From Laccaria trichodermophora (lineage: Eukaryota; Basidiomycota; Agaricomycetes; Agaricales; Hydnangiaceae): 64,000 nt of DNA. The notes under the pieces were generated by a model. The model worked only from the letters and a program-made list of their open reading frames with translations, was not told where the DNA came from and did no database searches. Position numbers and translations under genes: made by a program. The stretch spans positions 930,001 to 994,000 of the forward strand of contig JACTVC010000017.1 in NCBI GenBank assembly GCA_018417955.1, read 5' to 3'. Shown here piece by piece: positions 34,220 to 46,720 of the stretch (position 1 is the first letter of the stretch; every line of letters starts with the position of its first letter).

Positions 34220-35148
34220 ATCGTGATTCATGCAATAAGTAGTACAAAGATTCGGAACTGTTCAGAGGAACAGCCTAACTATGGGACAAAGTACATTTAA
34301 TTCGGATCGGGAGTGCATGTCAGTGCTATAAAATTTGACGTGGAAGCAAATGAATCGGCCCTCCAGTCGTTACCTGATACCACGAACTCAGCATTGAACG
34401 ATGAATCAAGATATTTTCGCCGCCCTAAGGCTTAGTACAGCGACCTCGAGGACACAGCTCGTTCCAAAGTCGATGACCTGCTTGACGGCAGGTCGCACAA
34501 GTTGTTCCGAATTCCCTCAAGATCATGTATCTCGTCGAGAGGTTTCGTTCACTTGTTGAAGGTCTTGCAGAGTTCCCAGAGAAGGAAAGCTTAATAAAGC
34601 TTTCGGCAAGCCGGTAAATTTCTTTGGTTGAAGCACGACATGGTCTGTGAAGCAAATTGAGGCTCCAGGCAATTCAGGCTTCAGCCGATATACTCGATAG
34701 CTTAACAAGCAGTGTCTTCAGTAGTTTACATTGGCCGCACCGCTGTTTCGAAGCCTTTTATTAATCAAGCATGCCCCAGGCTTTCCCACATTTCCTCGAC
34801 CTTCAACGTTTCAACATTTGTCTTCAGATAGTTCTTGTGCGTGGTGATGGAATTATCGGGTACATATAGGATGAGAATTGCTTTCTCGACCTTAGTAGTA
34901 TCCGCGATCGCCGGAGTTCGAACTCAAATTGCACATTGGTAAACTTATGCTGTGCAGCCTGCGCTTGCATTTCACCCTCCTCTGAGCATTGAGGTGATTT
35001 CACATCAAAAGTCGGAGCTTGCAGTGAAAGTTACACTGTGAGTCTAATTTTTCGGATCGAACCAAAGGAACGGTAGGACTGATCGTGTTTGCAGTATCCA
35101 CTATTTCGGTTCTCACTGCCGCCGGATTTGAGAATTGTTAATTTTCAG
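34220..35148. other. Intergenic, promoter region of the CDF gene
   Basis: Only short frames without support. No repeat or RNA gene was recognised. Confidence 0.45.
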
Positions 35149-37031
35149 ATGACACAATCACCATCTGGCAACGACCCCAGTTCGTCCGGAGCCACAAAGG
35201 TCGGCGAGAGGGAGGTAAGCCTGGCGCTGCTTAATGACCACAGATCGCATGTCAACGTCGTGTGCACAGCCCCGAACCACCGACACACCCGACATCGAGA
35301 GGGCCTCCGGTTCAACGAGTGTTATCGACCCGTTCCAGTTTCGCGATGGGCTCATTCCTGATGAAGAGCTCGACGGTCTCCGCCGACGTAAGCAACATAA
35401 GCCCGTTGCAAAGTATCAGGGAAAGCAGAATGAGGTATGCCTGAAAGGTGTTCTAAGTGGGGTTCGGCTTACCAACGGCGGACATGCATTGCAGCTCATC
35501 ATTTCGCTGTTGAAACCTATGGAGGAGCACACAGAGGACGCTCGAGTGGAAGAAGGGGCCTATCGTCTGCCTGTGAGTCGGCAATTTCTATGCTTACGTT
35601 CGATTTATTGAATATCTTCAAATGCAGGTTAAGATTGCCGTATACGCAAGTCTCGCCGCCAACTTAGGGCTGTGTGTCCTTCAGAGTACGCTTCCTCATC
35701 TCGCATCGTTTTCTAGCTGCACAACGACTCACGCACTTTTAGTGTACGCAGCTATCTCTTCCTTGTCGTTATCCTTGATCGCAACCGGAATCGACTCCGT
35801 GTTCGATGTTGGAAGCAATGTTCTGCTGTGGTGGCTTCATCGGAAAGCTGAGAGATTGGATGGGAACCGGTGGCCAGTTGGTGGTGCTCGTCTTGAAACT
35901 ATCGGAAATATTATCTATGGTGCGGGCCCTTCTGTGCTCTTTGTTGGACTTTCATGTTGACTTATTCCAAGGTTTTCTGTGAGTTTTCAACCACACAAGA
36001 CGAAGCTGTGCGCATGAATGATCTGTGAATTGTCCAGTATGGGATCGGTCAACTTGGTCGTCATAGTCGAATCAATCCGCACACTTGCCAGCAAAAATGG
36101 AGATGAGCTCTCCGCATTCCACCTGCCATCTATAATTGCTGTCGGAGCGGCTCTGGGTATGTCATTGACTTTCCACCTTTTACCTGACTGAATTTGATAC
36201 TATCTGCATAGCCGTGAAATTCATTCTGTTTCTGTATTGTTACTCTCTTCGACACCAATCGAGCCAGGTTTTGGTATTGTGGGAGGACCACCGAAACGAT
36301 TTGTTCATCAATGGGTTTGGTAAGCTCTCCTAGAACAGAACATGGCTGGCGTTCATCTCCTTTTCTATTCTAAGGTATACTGATGTCTGCTGGCGGGAGC
36401 AAACTTCGATGGTGTCGGTGAACTCGCCCCACGTTATCTCTGCCAACTACTCACTTCCCTTTGATTTACAGGGCTCGATCCTACAGGCGCTATCATAGTA
36501 CGTCAATTTTTTTTACCAACAAAACAGTTTCATTGATCGCTTTGGTATTCCCTTCCAGATAGCTCTTGGTGTAATTGTGTCGTGGGGCATGACGATCTAT
36601 GAACAATTCGGGCTCCTAGCTGGAAAGTCTGCACCACATGAATTTCTACAACTCGTCATTTTCAAGGCAGCGACTTTCAGCGATGAAATTGAGAAGGTTG
36701 ACACCGTTCGCGCCTATCATGTCAGTCATAAATTGACCTTGCGCTTTGTTGACTGATGATGAGAGGTGTACAGAGTGGGCCTAACTACTTCGTCGAGGTG
36801 GATGTGGTGATGGACGCAAACACTCCACTTTGGAAGGCTCATGACCTAAGTCAACAACTCCAAGATAGGATCGAAGTATTGCCGAATGTCGAGAGAGCAT
36901 TTGTACATGTGGACCATGAGACATCGCATGCGCCGGTGCGTCCCCGTTTTGGCATGTCCTGGGGAGTGCAAAGTTGCTGACAATATATGTATATACAGGA
37001 GCATCGGAAGAACCCAAGGCCAGCCATTTAG
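35149..37031 (+). CDS. Cation diffusion facilitator, Mn-type
   Basis: Thirteen exons: 35149-35214, 35270-35434, 35495-35572, 35628-35685, 35743-35919, 35972-35978, 36038-36156, 36212-36319, 36375-36413, 36472-36497, 36559-36720, 36774-36935 and 36999-37031; 399 aa. The sixth exon is a 7-nt microexon (GTTTTCT), needed to read YGFLMGSVNL. Two metal-site motifs of the Mn-CDF subgroup are visible, DSVFD at 140-144 (DxxxD, TM2) and DHRND at 249-253 (DxxxD, TM5). The C-terminal cytosolic domain follows (SGPNYFVEVDVVMD, ERAFVHVDHE). The N-terminal 100 residues are polar. Expected role: proton-coupled export of Mn2+ or related divalent ions from the cytosol into an organelle or out of the cell. One exon of a deleted second copy remains at 45981. 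Confidence 0.85.
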
Positions 37032-39520
37032 TCAGGCTTGCAATGATACGTAGAATCTGTGAGCACAAGAACTTGATCTTCTGAGCCTTTCCACGCTGAC
37101 GAACTTTTTTGAATGTAGCGAACCTGAACTTCGTCGTAATCACTATGCACAATATCCATATAACATACAGGAAACTTCAATCTCTGTTCATATCGATTGC
37201 TTTTTATCATCTGACCAGACGGTATATCAACACTCTACGAATGCAATCACACTATGCTTACACGGCGTATGAACGTCCTGAGATCCTTTGATTCAGTTAT
37301 ACGTGAATTGAGGAACGTCCACCGTACCGGAAGATCATCAGTCGCCATCTCACTCGTTGCTAGAAGAATGACTTAGAAAAAACGGCTACCGTAGAGACCG
37401 ACTTAGAGGCTAGAGCAGTGCGTTCACGGGTTTTGTCACGAAAGCGATGTTGAAATATGCACGTCTTGGATTGGTCTTGGAAAATGATGTTACCGGATAG
37501 TCCCTACAACGATACGCCGTGGCCCTTCTCATGAATGCTGTCTTGTGCCTACCTCTCTGGTATAGGTCATTCAATCCAAATCCTCGTCTGCGGGAGCGAC
37601 CGCCGTCTCGCCTCATATGCCTGGCATAACTTGCCGGGGTGGTCACTGCACAGGTATCTGTGATAGATAGCAATATTGAGGCAAATCACAATGCTTGAAC
37701 GCCTCAAGCACATCCATTACAGACTACGATTGAAATGTCATAGCAGTCTAGGAGTGAACTTGGGGTCAACTTGGGGTGGGCTTTCTGCCCAAAATGTCCC
37801 TCGTGGACAAACACAGGCAAAGCTATGATCTCAGTCTTTCACAAGTTCATGAACACGGTCTTGCTGCCTAGATGCTGCCCCTCCCGGGTTCAATCAATTC
37901 GCTTGATCGTTGCTCCTAGTGTTGAACGTTGAACTCTCAGCCGTCTAGTAGCACTACAACTCCGCCAAAGATAAAGCTGGCGTGTAAGCTAGAAAACTTT
38001 CATCTTGTTGAACAGTTGGCTGATCATCAAGGGGCGCTTGTTCGAAGGTTTAGACAGTCGCAACTAAGAAATCTCCGTGGACTGTTGACGGACGGTTGAG
38101 GGACAACAAACAATCTGTCTTGGATGCAGGGAACAAGTTGACCGGAAAGGGAGTGAAGGCGAAATTAGAGCTCATGAAGACGAATTAACCATAAGTTCCA
38201 GTCAGTAGGAGTTACCTTCCTGCCGTTCTTCACCCTGCTCTCGTTGTTCCAATCAGCTGAATTATGTGAGTGCCTGAGCCGGATTATGGAACTTCGAATT
38301 GGAATTTGACATTGAAATTTCCTACAGGACGGTTTTCAAAGCTTGTCCGCTTCACAATCACCAGGACTACTCATGAGTCATAACGTGAGGGGGGGAACAA
38401 TAACTACCGTCTACACGCCATTCCTCGAACGACATATTCTTGTTGCCTTACTACTACGAGCATGACCTCATCTCAGTCGTAGGTGTCTTTCTTGGCAATG
38501 TGGCCCAGCTGTAGCAACGTCCATTGATTCATTTACTCAGGATCCACTTCACAACATCCCCTCTGCCCGCCTCAGGCAAACCTGTGGAGAAGTGAGTGCT
38601 AGCAATCATGAGAAGTAGAGTTCTGACCAACTTGTCCCTTTGTTAGCACTCTCGAAGGTTTCACGAAAGGAATCGTCAATACCACCTCAGGCAAGGACAA
38701 AATTACCATTCTGCTTGTCGGCAAGTTTTCCCTGAGGTTTTCCCTTTACGTCTCATATCTTATATCAAAATAGGTGAGAATGGGACCGGGAAGACCAGTG
38801 TGTTGTCCCTCCTCGTGAATGTTATGGCAGGGCGCCAGCCTGCTGAATATGATCTGGAGCCCTACAAGGCTGCCAACGAGAGGAGTGGATCGCATGTAGG
38901 CCAAAGCCAAACGAATAAAGCTGAAGTTTACGCGTTTAAGAGCATGAACGGTGTGCAGATCACTGTGCTTGATACCCCTGGCCTTGCCGACACTCGCGGC
39001 ATACTGCAGGATAACGAGCACAAGAAAAACATCGTCGCTGCGATTGGGGAGAACATCCCGGAAGTGACAGCCATCATCATTCTCACCTACGGTTGCAACC
39101 CCCGCCTCAATTTTGCTACTAATTTTGTCTTCACTACGCTTACCGCTATGTTCCCGAATATCCTTCCTGTGAGAGTGTTTTTCATCCGCAGATGGTCTTC
39201 TAACTCTCGACCAAAAGGACAGCATCTGTCTTCTCTTCACCAACGTCGCTAGCCCCCTTTCATGGAATTTCCAAAGTGACCGTCTTCCAGTCGGATTGAA
39301 AAGGTCGAGGCGGTTCCTCCTCGATAATCCCTTTGCCTTGCAGAAGAGACTTATAGCGATCAAACAAGAGGCGGAGAAGGAGGGCGGGATTGACGACGAT
39401 ACTCGGGACATGTTGGAAGAGTTGGAAACGGCAGTCAATGCAGGTCATAAAGCTGCGTTGAAGATGCTTGTCAAACTATTTGACTGGCTAGATACCCTGG
39501 AATGCAAAGGTACTAGGAAG
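36945..39520 (+). repeat. Segmental duplication, arm 1
   Basis: From just before the last CDF exon through most of GTPase copy 3, this segment matches 45950-48540 along its length with scattered indels. The shared part includes the CDF terminal exon, about 1.4 kb of intergenic DNA and the GTPase promoter and first exons. Confidence 0.85.
37430..37760 (+). repeat. Intergenic repeat, copy 1 of 3
   Basis: About 300 bp with the landmarks CTGGTATAGGTCATTCAATCC, CCGTCTCGCCTCA and AGACTACGATTGAAAT. Related copies lie at about 39540-39860 and 46390-46720. No terminal inverted repeats or coding capacity were seen. Confidence 0.75.
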
Positions 39521-39538
39521 GAGCGGTGTGTTGACTGA
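38462..39538 (+). pseudogene. AIG1-like GTPase copy 3, truncated
   Basis: Exons 38462-38478, 38541-38591, 38647-38720, 38774-39168 and 39218-39538. The start and G domain are readable, but Walker A is GENGTGKTS (Thr to Asn), several conserved residues differ, and the last intron acceptor region is altered (AAAAG then GACAGC). After DWLDTLECKGTR the sequence leaves the family: the next codons run into a stop, and from about 39540 the DNA is the intergenic repeat seen at 37430 and 46390. The Cys/His module and coiled coils are therefore missing. The fourth exon has one extra codon relative to the other copies. The third intron has a GC donor. A short GTPase-only product of about 285 aa could still be made. 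Confidence 0.75.
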
Positions 39539-39539
39539 T

Positions 39540-39860
39540 CCAAAACCGAAAGCGATGTTAGCTGTAATAACCAGTGATCATGAGTCTTGGTACAACGATA
39601 TGCCGTGACCCTTTTCCTGAATAGTGTCTTGCACCAGCCTTTCTGGTATAAACATTCAATCCAAATTCTCGTCTGCCCAGCGTGACCGTCGTCTCGCCTC
39701 AGATGCGGGTGCACAAGACGGGGTCACTAAACGTATCTGGGATAAATAGCAGTATTGAGTTGGTATTGAGGCAAATTACAATGCCTGAACACATCTTAAA
39801 CATATTCATTTTAGACTACGATTAAAATATCATAGCGGCTGTAAGATGTGAGCATGGGGT
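39540..39860 (+). repeat. Intergenic repeat, copy 2 of 3
   Basis: It matches 37430-37760 and 46390-46720 and directly replaces the 3' half of GTPase copy 3, marking a recombination breakpoint. Confidence 0.75.
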
Positions 39861-40325
39861 GGGCCAGGGGTCGACATCTGAGATATGGAAATTCCGGCCG
39901 TCTGGCGGACTGGCGGATCCGGCACGCCAAACGCCATCTCCCCCTTATGTGGATGGTTTCCTTGCCGCAGTCGTCAGCCGTATAGCCATAGCTGCCGTTG
40001 TTCAGTCTCAGTATGACTATGACCGTAAACCTAACAAGTGTCAGTGTCGTGGATAGTCAACGTTAGAGTCGCGTTCATTCACGCTATGTAGAGAGTTCTT
40101 GACGAAAAATGCGCACAGCAGAGTTGTGGTGGAGGTTGGGTGGAGGCGTTGAAGTCAAGATCGGAATTTGCCGCATGGCTGACAAACTCATCTGCCCTGC
40201 CCTGTGTTGCAATTCTCAGATTCATTTACCAGTAGGCTGTAACTTGTTATTGCAAAAAATGAATTGGTAAACGGTCATTGATTCTCGGGTTACATTTGGG
40301 AATGACAAAGTACAGTACAGAAGCG
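39861..40325. other. Intergenic between GTPase 3 and stonustoxin-like copy B
   Basis: No gene. The last 120 bp match the DNA downstream of copy A (about 25640-25783), so the duplicated module boundary lies near 40200. Confidence 0.55.
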
Positions 40326-42392
40326 TTACAATTTTTCAACTTTGATCTTGAGCTCTCCTTTCGCGCCCTTGTCCAGAGGCCATGTAGAGGTCTCAACGCT
40401 GGGGTGCTCAGAGGCGTCAATCAACTGACCGTTGGCTGACACGGTCTGAGCAGTGAAGGCGCCAGAGGTGGACTCCAACTTGAGCCTATACTTCTGGCCG
40501 GACTTCCATCCGAGAACTCGTGCTATCTTGTCGACGTGGCCAGAAACGGAATCATAAGACCTCAAGGCGATCTTTGCAAACCCAACAACAGAACCATTGT
40601 CGACAACGGTGGTATCAACAATGACGCCATCGGACCTCAACACGTTCTCGATGTAGACACCCTCTTCGATGACTGCGCCGCCCTCCCCGGTCTTCGTCAG
40701 TTTCCCAAAGCCGTCCCGCTCGTCGTTGAACCAACCCCCTGCATACGATGTACCATCCGCGTAGGAGATGACGCCAGAGCCATTGCGGTGGCCGCCCTGG
40801 ACATCACCAACATACTTCCAACCTTGAACTTCGTTAGACAAAATGCCCCACCCTTCTTGGCCGAGGGCATTCCAGTCAAGGGTTCGAACATTGAGGCGGG
40901 AAACTCCAAAGGTGAGGAAAACGGTTTCCTTTGTAGTGTTGGCTGTGCTGATGGCGTAAGCGAGGGACTTCTTGGCGCCATCAAGGACGAGGAGGTCACT
41001 CTCCAACAACGGGTCAATGTAGACGGAGAAGTAGACAGTCGGGGCTGGCGTGTTGGGGCTGGACGACGGCTGTACAGCGTCCTGGGAGGAACGCCAGGCT
41101 TGGATATCGTCGGCCAAAACTCGATAGGTGTTAAGCAGGCTGACGACCTGGACATCAGCAGGAACCAGGACAAGAGCAACGGTTGCTTTGTCAGTCCTGT
41201 TCATCTCTTCCCGAAGCTTCTCCACCGAGACAAGCGGGAACTTTCGGTCATCAGCACCCCTCTTGATATCCAGCAGTTTTGCGGCAACAGCGCGATCCGC
41301 GTTGTAAAGTTTCAACTCGTTCTCATAGCCTGGCGCCGCTTCCTTAAGGAAGGCCTCGACGTTCATACTCGAGTCGCTTTCTCGGAATTTCGTGAGGAAA
41401 CCCTTGAGCTTTTCGCGTGCTTCACCCAGCAGACGGTCGACTCCGGACGACCGAGCGCAACAGGTCTTGACAAAGGTTGGGAAGAGAAGAGCATGGTTCT
41501 GCTCAAAAGTGGTGCGGAGAGAGGTGCGATTCTGGCTCAAGGTCACGAGATCGTCGTAGAACTCAGTGATTTTAGACATGTCAGCTACTGCCAACTCGCG
41601 GAAAAGAGCATTAACTTTGTCTCCCATGAATCGAGAGATAGGAGTGAGGCGAAGTTCGTAGGGGACACCGGTGTCACCGATGAGTTCCACCGTACGTTTG
41701 ACAACCTCCATGAGCTCCGTGGCGGTGGAGGGTGCAGGGGATTTCTTGTCACGGAAGTCTGCGATCAGACGGACGTCGAGATCGATGTTTTCCAGCTTCT
41801 CCTTGTCCTCCTTCGACAGCGTGCCTTTTCCAGATATCTTCACTAAAGCAGCCTTGGTAAAGCTCAGGTCGAGCTCTCCTTTGATTTCGTTGGCCTTATC
41901 GGAGGACGATTTCTTGAGTACGACAGTTCCAAGAGCGGTACCGCCATAAGTGATGCCCGTGACGACGTGAGTGGCACGAGTTTTCTGGACGACATCACCA
42001 GCCATCGCAACGTGGTCGAGCATAGGCTGGATTTCCAAGCGATTATGCTTGGTAAGGACGCGAGCCACGGTGACGAGGGTGTGGGATTCGCTCTTCTTGT
42101 TGCTGCGGTCTAGGTAGGATCCGAACCCGCTGATGTCGAGCGCTCCCCCAAGAATCGAGAGCGACAAGGATGCGGAAACATCCAAGGATTCCGCCCTGTC
42201 CTGGATACTTTTGACCTCCTTAAACGACTGATCGGAGAAAGATGTGTCGGACTCTTTGCTGATGATCTTTGCATCACCAAAAAGATTTTCAGAGAGTAGA
42301 GTCGATGACCCTCCATTGTAAAGCTGGCCTAGAAAGGCGTGCCTCCCAAGGGCTTTAACGACGAGCTCTTCATAGGAACCGAGATTTGCCAT
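40326..42392 (-). CDS. Stonustoxin-like MACPF-superfamily protein with MORN repeats, copy B
   Basis: A 688-aa single-exon coding region with the same domain order as copy A and 28 substitutions, for example GDAK for GNAE near residue 40 and AGDV for LDDV near 130. The 5'-UTR intron is also conserved (about 42398-42447). The frame is intact throughout, and substitutions are spread over all domains, including the MORN repeats (GGHRN for GGRRN). It is divergent to GTPase copy 4 with about 1.3 kb between the starts. Preservation of the frame after duplication suggests that both copies are or recently were under selection. The same caution on function applies as for copy A. Confidence 0.75.
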   Translation of the reverse strand: MANLGSYEELVVKALGRHAFLGQLYNGGSSTLLSENLFGDAKIISKESDTSFSDQSFKEVKSIQDRAESLDVSASLSLSILGGALDISGFGSYLDRSNKKSESHTLVTVARVLTKHNRLEIQPMLDHVAMAGDVVQKTRATHVVTGITYGGTALGTVVLKKSSSDKANEIKGELDLSFTKAALVKISGKGTLSKEDKEKLENIDLDVRLIADFRDKKSPAPSTATELMEVVKRTVELIGDTGVPYELRLTPISRFMGDKVNALFRELAVADMSKITEFYDDLVTLSQNRTSLRTTFEQNHALLFPTFVKTCCARSSGVDRLLGEAREKLKGFLTKFRESDSSMNVEAFLKEAAPGYENELKLYNADRAVAAKLLDIKRGADDRKFPLVSVEKLREEMNRTDKATVALVLVPADVQVVSLLNTYRVLADDIQAWRSSQDAVQPSSSPNTPAPTVYFSVYIDPLLESDLLVLDGAKKSLAYAISTANTTKETVFLTFGVSRLNVRTLDWNALGQEGWGILSNEVQGWKYVGDVQGGHRNGSGVISYADGTSYAGGWFNDERDGFGKLTKTGEGGAVIEEGVYIENVLRSDGVIVDTTVVDNGSVVGFAKIALRSYDSVSGHVDKIARVLGWKSGQKYRLKLESTSGAFTAQTVSANGQLIDASEHPSVETSTWPLDKGAKGELKIKVEKL

Positions 42393-43703
42393 GATGACTG
42401 GCAAAACAGTAAGTGGAGGAGCTGAGCCGGAACGAATGTAACTTACAATGAGGGTTCTGGTTGGGTAGCGTATGGGTTGCAAAAGAAGATGTGACAGTTT
42501 AAATCCAGACAAGAAAGAGGCTCTTGAACGTATGACCAGATAACCTCCACCGTCTTGTCTTTTCCCATCAAGATCCCGATATCGCTGGCACAATAGTCGA
42601 GGTGGGGTTATCAAGATCAGAAGAATTAGGGAAGCATTCGTCCCGTCAAGAAAAACTCCAACGTGATTGGCGCATTGCCTGATGAACCCTCAATGTTCCT
42701 GCCTCGGGGGTTCAGGGGCTTCAGGAGCGACAAAAGGGAGAACAATGCCAAAACAATGCGTCCATAGAATGACCAATTGAATGAGAGTGCTCCAACAGGG
42801 CTTGAGCAGCTCCAAAACTTTCAAGCTTGCCCGGTTCCGTGTATCGCATAGGGTCATGAGTGTGGTCGTTTCCTGTTTTGTTTTCTTTGACCTTTGGCAG
42901 CTACACCTCATGATTTTGACATGGAAACGATGTGATAGCCAGGATATCGATGACACCAGAAACTTGGGAAAGCCGAATCTACAATCGAGACCTCGTTGTC
43001 GATGATTGACATGATAATCGAGCTGCGATGGACTGATCATGAGTGTTGAATCAGAACAATTAATGGAACGTTCCTAGAGCCTCCATCCAAGGTGCACCCG
43101 GTAATACAGTATACCGTCGCCGATGACCTCAAGGTAAATGGTTCTGGACACAGGAGTTGCGGCATTGCCGAGAGCAACGAGAAAGGGCAAGGGAATGATC
43201 ACCCGAAGCCATATTGTGGATCATCTGTCAGAGGAGTTCATGATGTCTGGAATAAAGCAAGTTCGCGGAGATGTGAAAAACGCCAGGGCGGTCAGACGAC
43301 GATTGTGGGGATTAATCCGACCACGTCAATCGACGATTACTGCATCCATAATCAAGATGTATCTCCTCACCATGGGACTGTTCTCTACTGTTCTTTCTGC
43401 GGTCGTGGTGCAACGTTGTTGAGACGTGAATGCATGTGACTGATCAGTATTATTGGATCAGCCACTTCACGCCAATGTCATGTTATCATGAACCCTTTTT
43501 TCCTTACAAGCTATCACTGCTCCTGACAATAACACGTCAGGCCGTTCCAACACGCGTTCGGTTGTTCGGAGATGTTTTTCAACCCTATTTTGCGTTTGCT
43601 AAGAGTATAAGGAGTCCATAATGGGGAGAGGTGGCACATCAAGTATCGACCTATCGACCCCCTGGTCCTTGCAACCCACACTTCTAGTCGCACCACTACA
43701 AAT
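42393..43703. other. Divergent intergenic region between copy B and GTPase 4
   Basis: About 1.3 kb homologous to 27851-28994 but with many indels. It holds the 5'-UTR intron of copy B and an AGTATAAGGAG box near 43604. Confidence 0.6.
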
Positions 43704-45631
43704 ATGGCCTCAGTATCTCAGCCGTATGTCTATTATGTCGGTGCCACACCATTATTATGTCTTATCACTATTCATTTAGTACCGCTCCTGCCCTTGCTGC
43801 TGTCGAGGAGAAGCCTATCGAGAAGTGAGTGCTCGTCAGGAGTAATGATTTTATTGATCTCTCGTTGGCGCAGCACTCTCGAAAGTCTCGCAAAAGGAAT
43901 CATCCACACCAGTAAAAACAAAGACGAGTTCACCATTATGCTTGTGGGCAAGTAGCTCTCCCACTTCTCGCCCCCCATGTTTACTTACTGGTCATACGCA
44001 AATAGGTGAGACTGGTACAGGGAAGACCAGCGTGTTGTCCCTCCTCGTAAACGTCATGGCAGGCCGACAGCCGGGTGAATATAATTTAGAACCCTACGAT
44101 GTCACCAATGAGCACGGCGGATCCCAGTCCCAAAGTCAAACCAATACTGCAAAGGTCTACACGTTTGAGAGCGTGAACGGCATCAAGATCACCGTTCTCG
44201 ATACCCCTGGTCTCGCCGACACCCGCGGTCTTCAGAAGGACAAGGAGCACAAGGACAGCATCGCCGCTGCTATTAGGGATAACATCCCGGAGGTGACGGC
44301 CGTCATTATTCTCGCCAATGGTACCAACCCACGCCTCGGTGTTGCCACTGATTACGCCATCACCACGCTCACCTCTATCTTCCCCAATACTCTTGCCGTG
44401 AGCATCTCTTCCCTTCCTCAAACAATCTCTTTACTGAGTTTTCTACCGACAGAATAACATATGTCTCCTGTTCACCAATGTTGCGAGCCCTCTTTCCTGG
44501 AACTTCAAAGCTGAAACCCTTCCAGTCGAATTACGGAAGTCTAGGAGGTTCCTCCTAGATAACCCCCTCGCCATGCGCAGGAACTATTTGCAGATCAAAA
44601 AGGACGCCGAGGCGGAGGGCGAGATCGACCCGAACACTCAGGATATTTTGAGCGATCTAGAGACCGCAGTCACCGCTGGCCATGAAACCGCGTTGAAGAT
44701 GCTCGTCAAGCTGTTCAACTGGTTGGATAGCCTGGAAGCTCAACCTACTAAGGAGATCATGTCGCTTTACGATCAATCCATCAAGATCGACAAGAGCATC
44801 AGTGGAACGCTCGCCCGTATGACGCAGCTCGCGGAGAAGAGGGGCAATCTCGAGCGACTGATTAAGGAATCAGACGGTATCAAACTGGTTAGTCGAATCG
44901 ATGTTTCTAGTGGAATCTCTCTGACGCTCCCACAGACCGTCGAGGGAACAAAAAACTTTAAGAGCGAGATCACCAAGAAAACGTGGGTCTACAAAGATCA
45001 ATCCTACCACAGCACCCTTTGTGGCGAGCCTCAGTGTTATTCCAATTGTCACGTTTCCTGCACCCTTTCATTCTCCGTCGATCCGAAGGGGTTGCGCGGA
45101 TGTGCCGCATTTTGGGACGGCAAAAACGACTTCGATTACTGCATACGCTCCGGGTGTGGGCATCACATGGACAAGCATCGCCACTATAACTCTACCTGGT
45201 TCCACCAGGAAGAGAAGGAGATATACACCGACGAAGCCGCCAAGAAGCGCCACGAAGAAGCGACTGAGTTGTTGAAAAACACTGAGGTCGACATTACGGA
45301 CGTCCAAAAGATCATCGACGACACCGGCAAGGAGATGGCGGAATTGACCGAAGAGATTGGTCGACTCGCCGCCAAGTACTCCGAGCTGTCGCTGTCTGGC
45401 AGCTTCTCGGGTCAGGTCAAGAAGTCGGTGAGGTTGCTCGAGACGCATCTTGAAGCTATCCGGAACAAGAGCGACCCCGAGAGTATCAAGCAGATTGAGG
45501 CGAGCTTGGAACAGCTCAAGAATAAGCTGAGGGTTCTTGAGGTCGCGGCGGAAGCGGCGAAGAAGAAGATCTCGACTCCCACCATTGTGGATCGTTTGGG
45601 CCAGAAGGTCAAGGACGTTCTCGGCCTGTAG
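43704..45631 (+). CDS. AIG1-like GTPase with Cys/His module, copy 4
   Basis: Exons 43704-43723, 43780-43824, 43874-43947, 44006-44397, 44453-44887 and 44936-45631; 553 aa. It carries the same motifs as copy 2: GETGTGKTS, DTPGLADTRG, the Cys/His module and the coiled coils. The third intron has a GC donor (43948), and the fifth is the same 48-nt stop-free intron. Against copy 2 there are 8 amino-acid changes in the first 75 residues and about 6 in the last 60, but none in between, and introns 4 and 5 are identical in the two genes. It pairs head to head with stonustoxin-like copy B. The gene looks intact. Confidence 0.85.
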
Positions 45632-45980
45632 TGAGGTTCGTTTTTTCTGCACTTGTATGTACTGGGCCACTGACTTCCAGCATCCAAGGTCTGTCATTTT
45701 CTGGACTGTATTTGCGGCTGCATACGAATTTCCTTGTTCAACGTTCGCTCCTCGCATCTGTAATGTACCGGCTTAGCGCTTGTGTCCTCAATGTAGCTGA
45801 TGTTGTATAAAAAAAATCTGCTTCCGTTGATCCACGCCCGACTGTCGAATATCCCCTCGGGAAGGATCAACCTCAAGCAATCCGACTTCAGTATGGCCGT
45901 TTGAACGCCTGAATCCGGCTATGAACGAGGACAAAGTACATTCCAAGGTGCAAAGTTGCTGACAAGATATGTGTATACAG

Positions 45981-46013
45981 GAGCATCGGAAAAACCCAAG
46001 GCCAGCCGTTTGA
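45981..46013 (+). pseudogene. Orphan last exon of a deleted CDF gene
   Basis: Thirty-three nucleotides encoding EHRKNPRPAV and a stop, preceded by the acceptor TATACAG, match the terminal exon of the CDF gene at 36999-37031 (EHRKNPRPAI). No other part of the gene is present here. This is a deletion scar that shows the transporter gene was once duplicated. Confidence 0.85.
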
Positions 46014-46389
46014 CCACGCTTGCAATGATATGTGGAATCTGTGAGCACAAGGACTGAGCCTTTGCATGCTGACGAGCCTTTTCGAATGTAGCCAACTTGA
46101 ACTTCGTCGGAATCACTATGTGCAATGACCATCTAACTTACAGGAAAAGTTCAACTTCTGTTCATATTGCTTTTTATTATTTGACCGGATGTTATATCAA
46201 CACTCTAATGCAATCGCACTGTGTGTACAGAGCCTATGAATGTCAGGTCCTTTGGTACGTGTGAATTAAGAAACGTACAAACGGACCCGAAGATCATCAG
46301 TCGCCCTCACTCGTCGCTGGAAGAATGACCGAGTCACCGAGAACATATGACTACAGGGACCGACGTAGAGCAATGCGTTCACTGATCTG

Positions 46390-46720
46390 GAACGAAAGCG
46401 ACGTTAGCTGTGATAACTCAACGTCTTGGGAAATGACATTACGGGGGAGTCCCTACAGCGATATGCCGTGACTCGTCTCCCGAATACTGTCTTGCACCAA
46501 CCTTTCTGGTATAAGCCATTCAATCCAAATCCTCGTCTGCCCAGTGCCCGGTGCGACCGCCGTCTCGCCTCAGATGCGGGTGTGGCACAAGACGGGTCAC
46601 TAATACTTGGTCATGCACAGGTATCTGGGGTAAATAGCAGTATTGAGGCAAATCACAATGCTTGAACGCACCTCAAGCACATTCATTTCAGACTACGATT
46701 GGGATATCATAGCAGCCTAA
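46390..46720 (+). repeat. Intergenic repeat, copy 3 of 3
   Basis: Same element as at 37430-37760 and 39540-39860, here within duplication arm 2 and upstream of GTPase copy 5. Confidence 0.75.
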
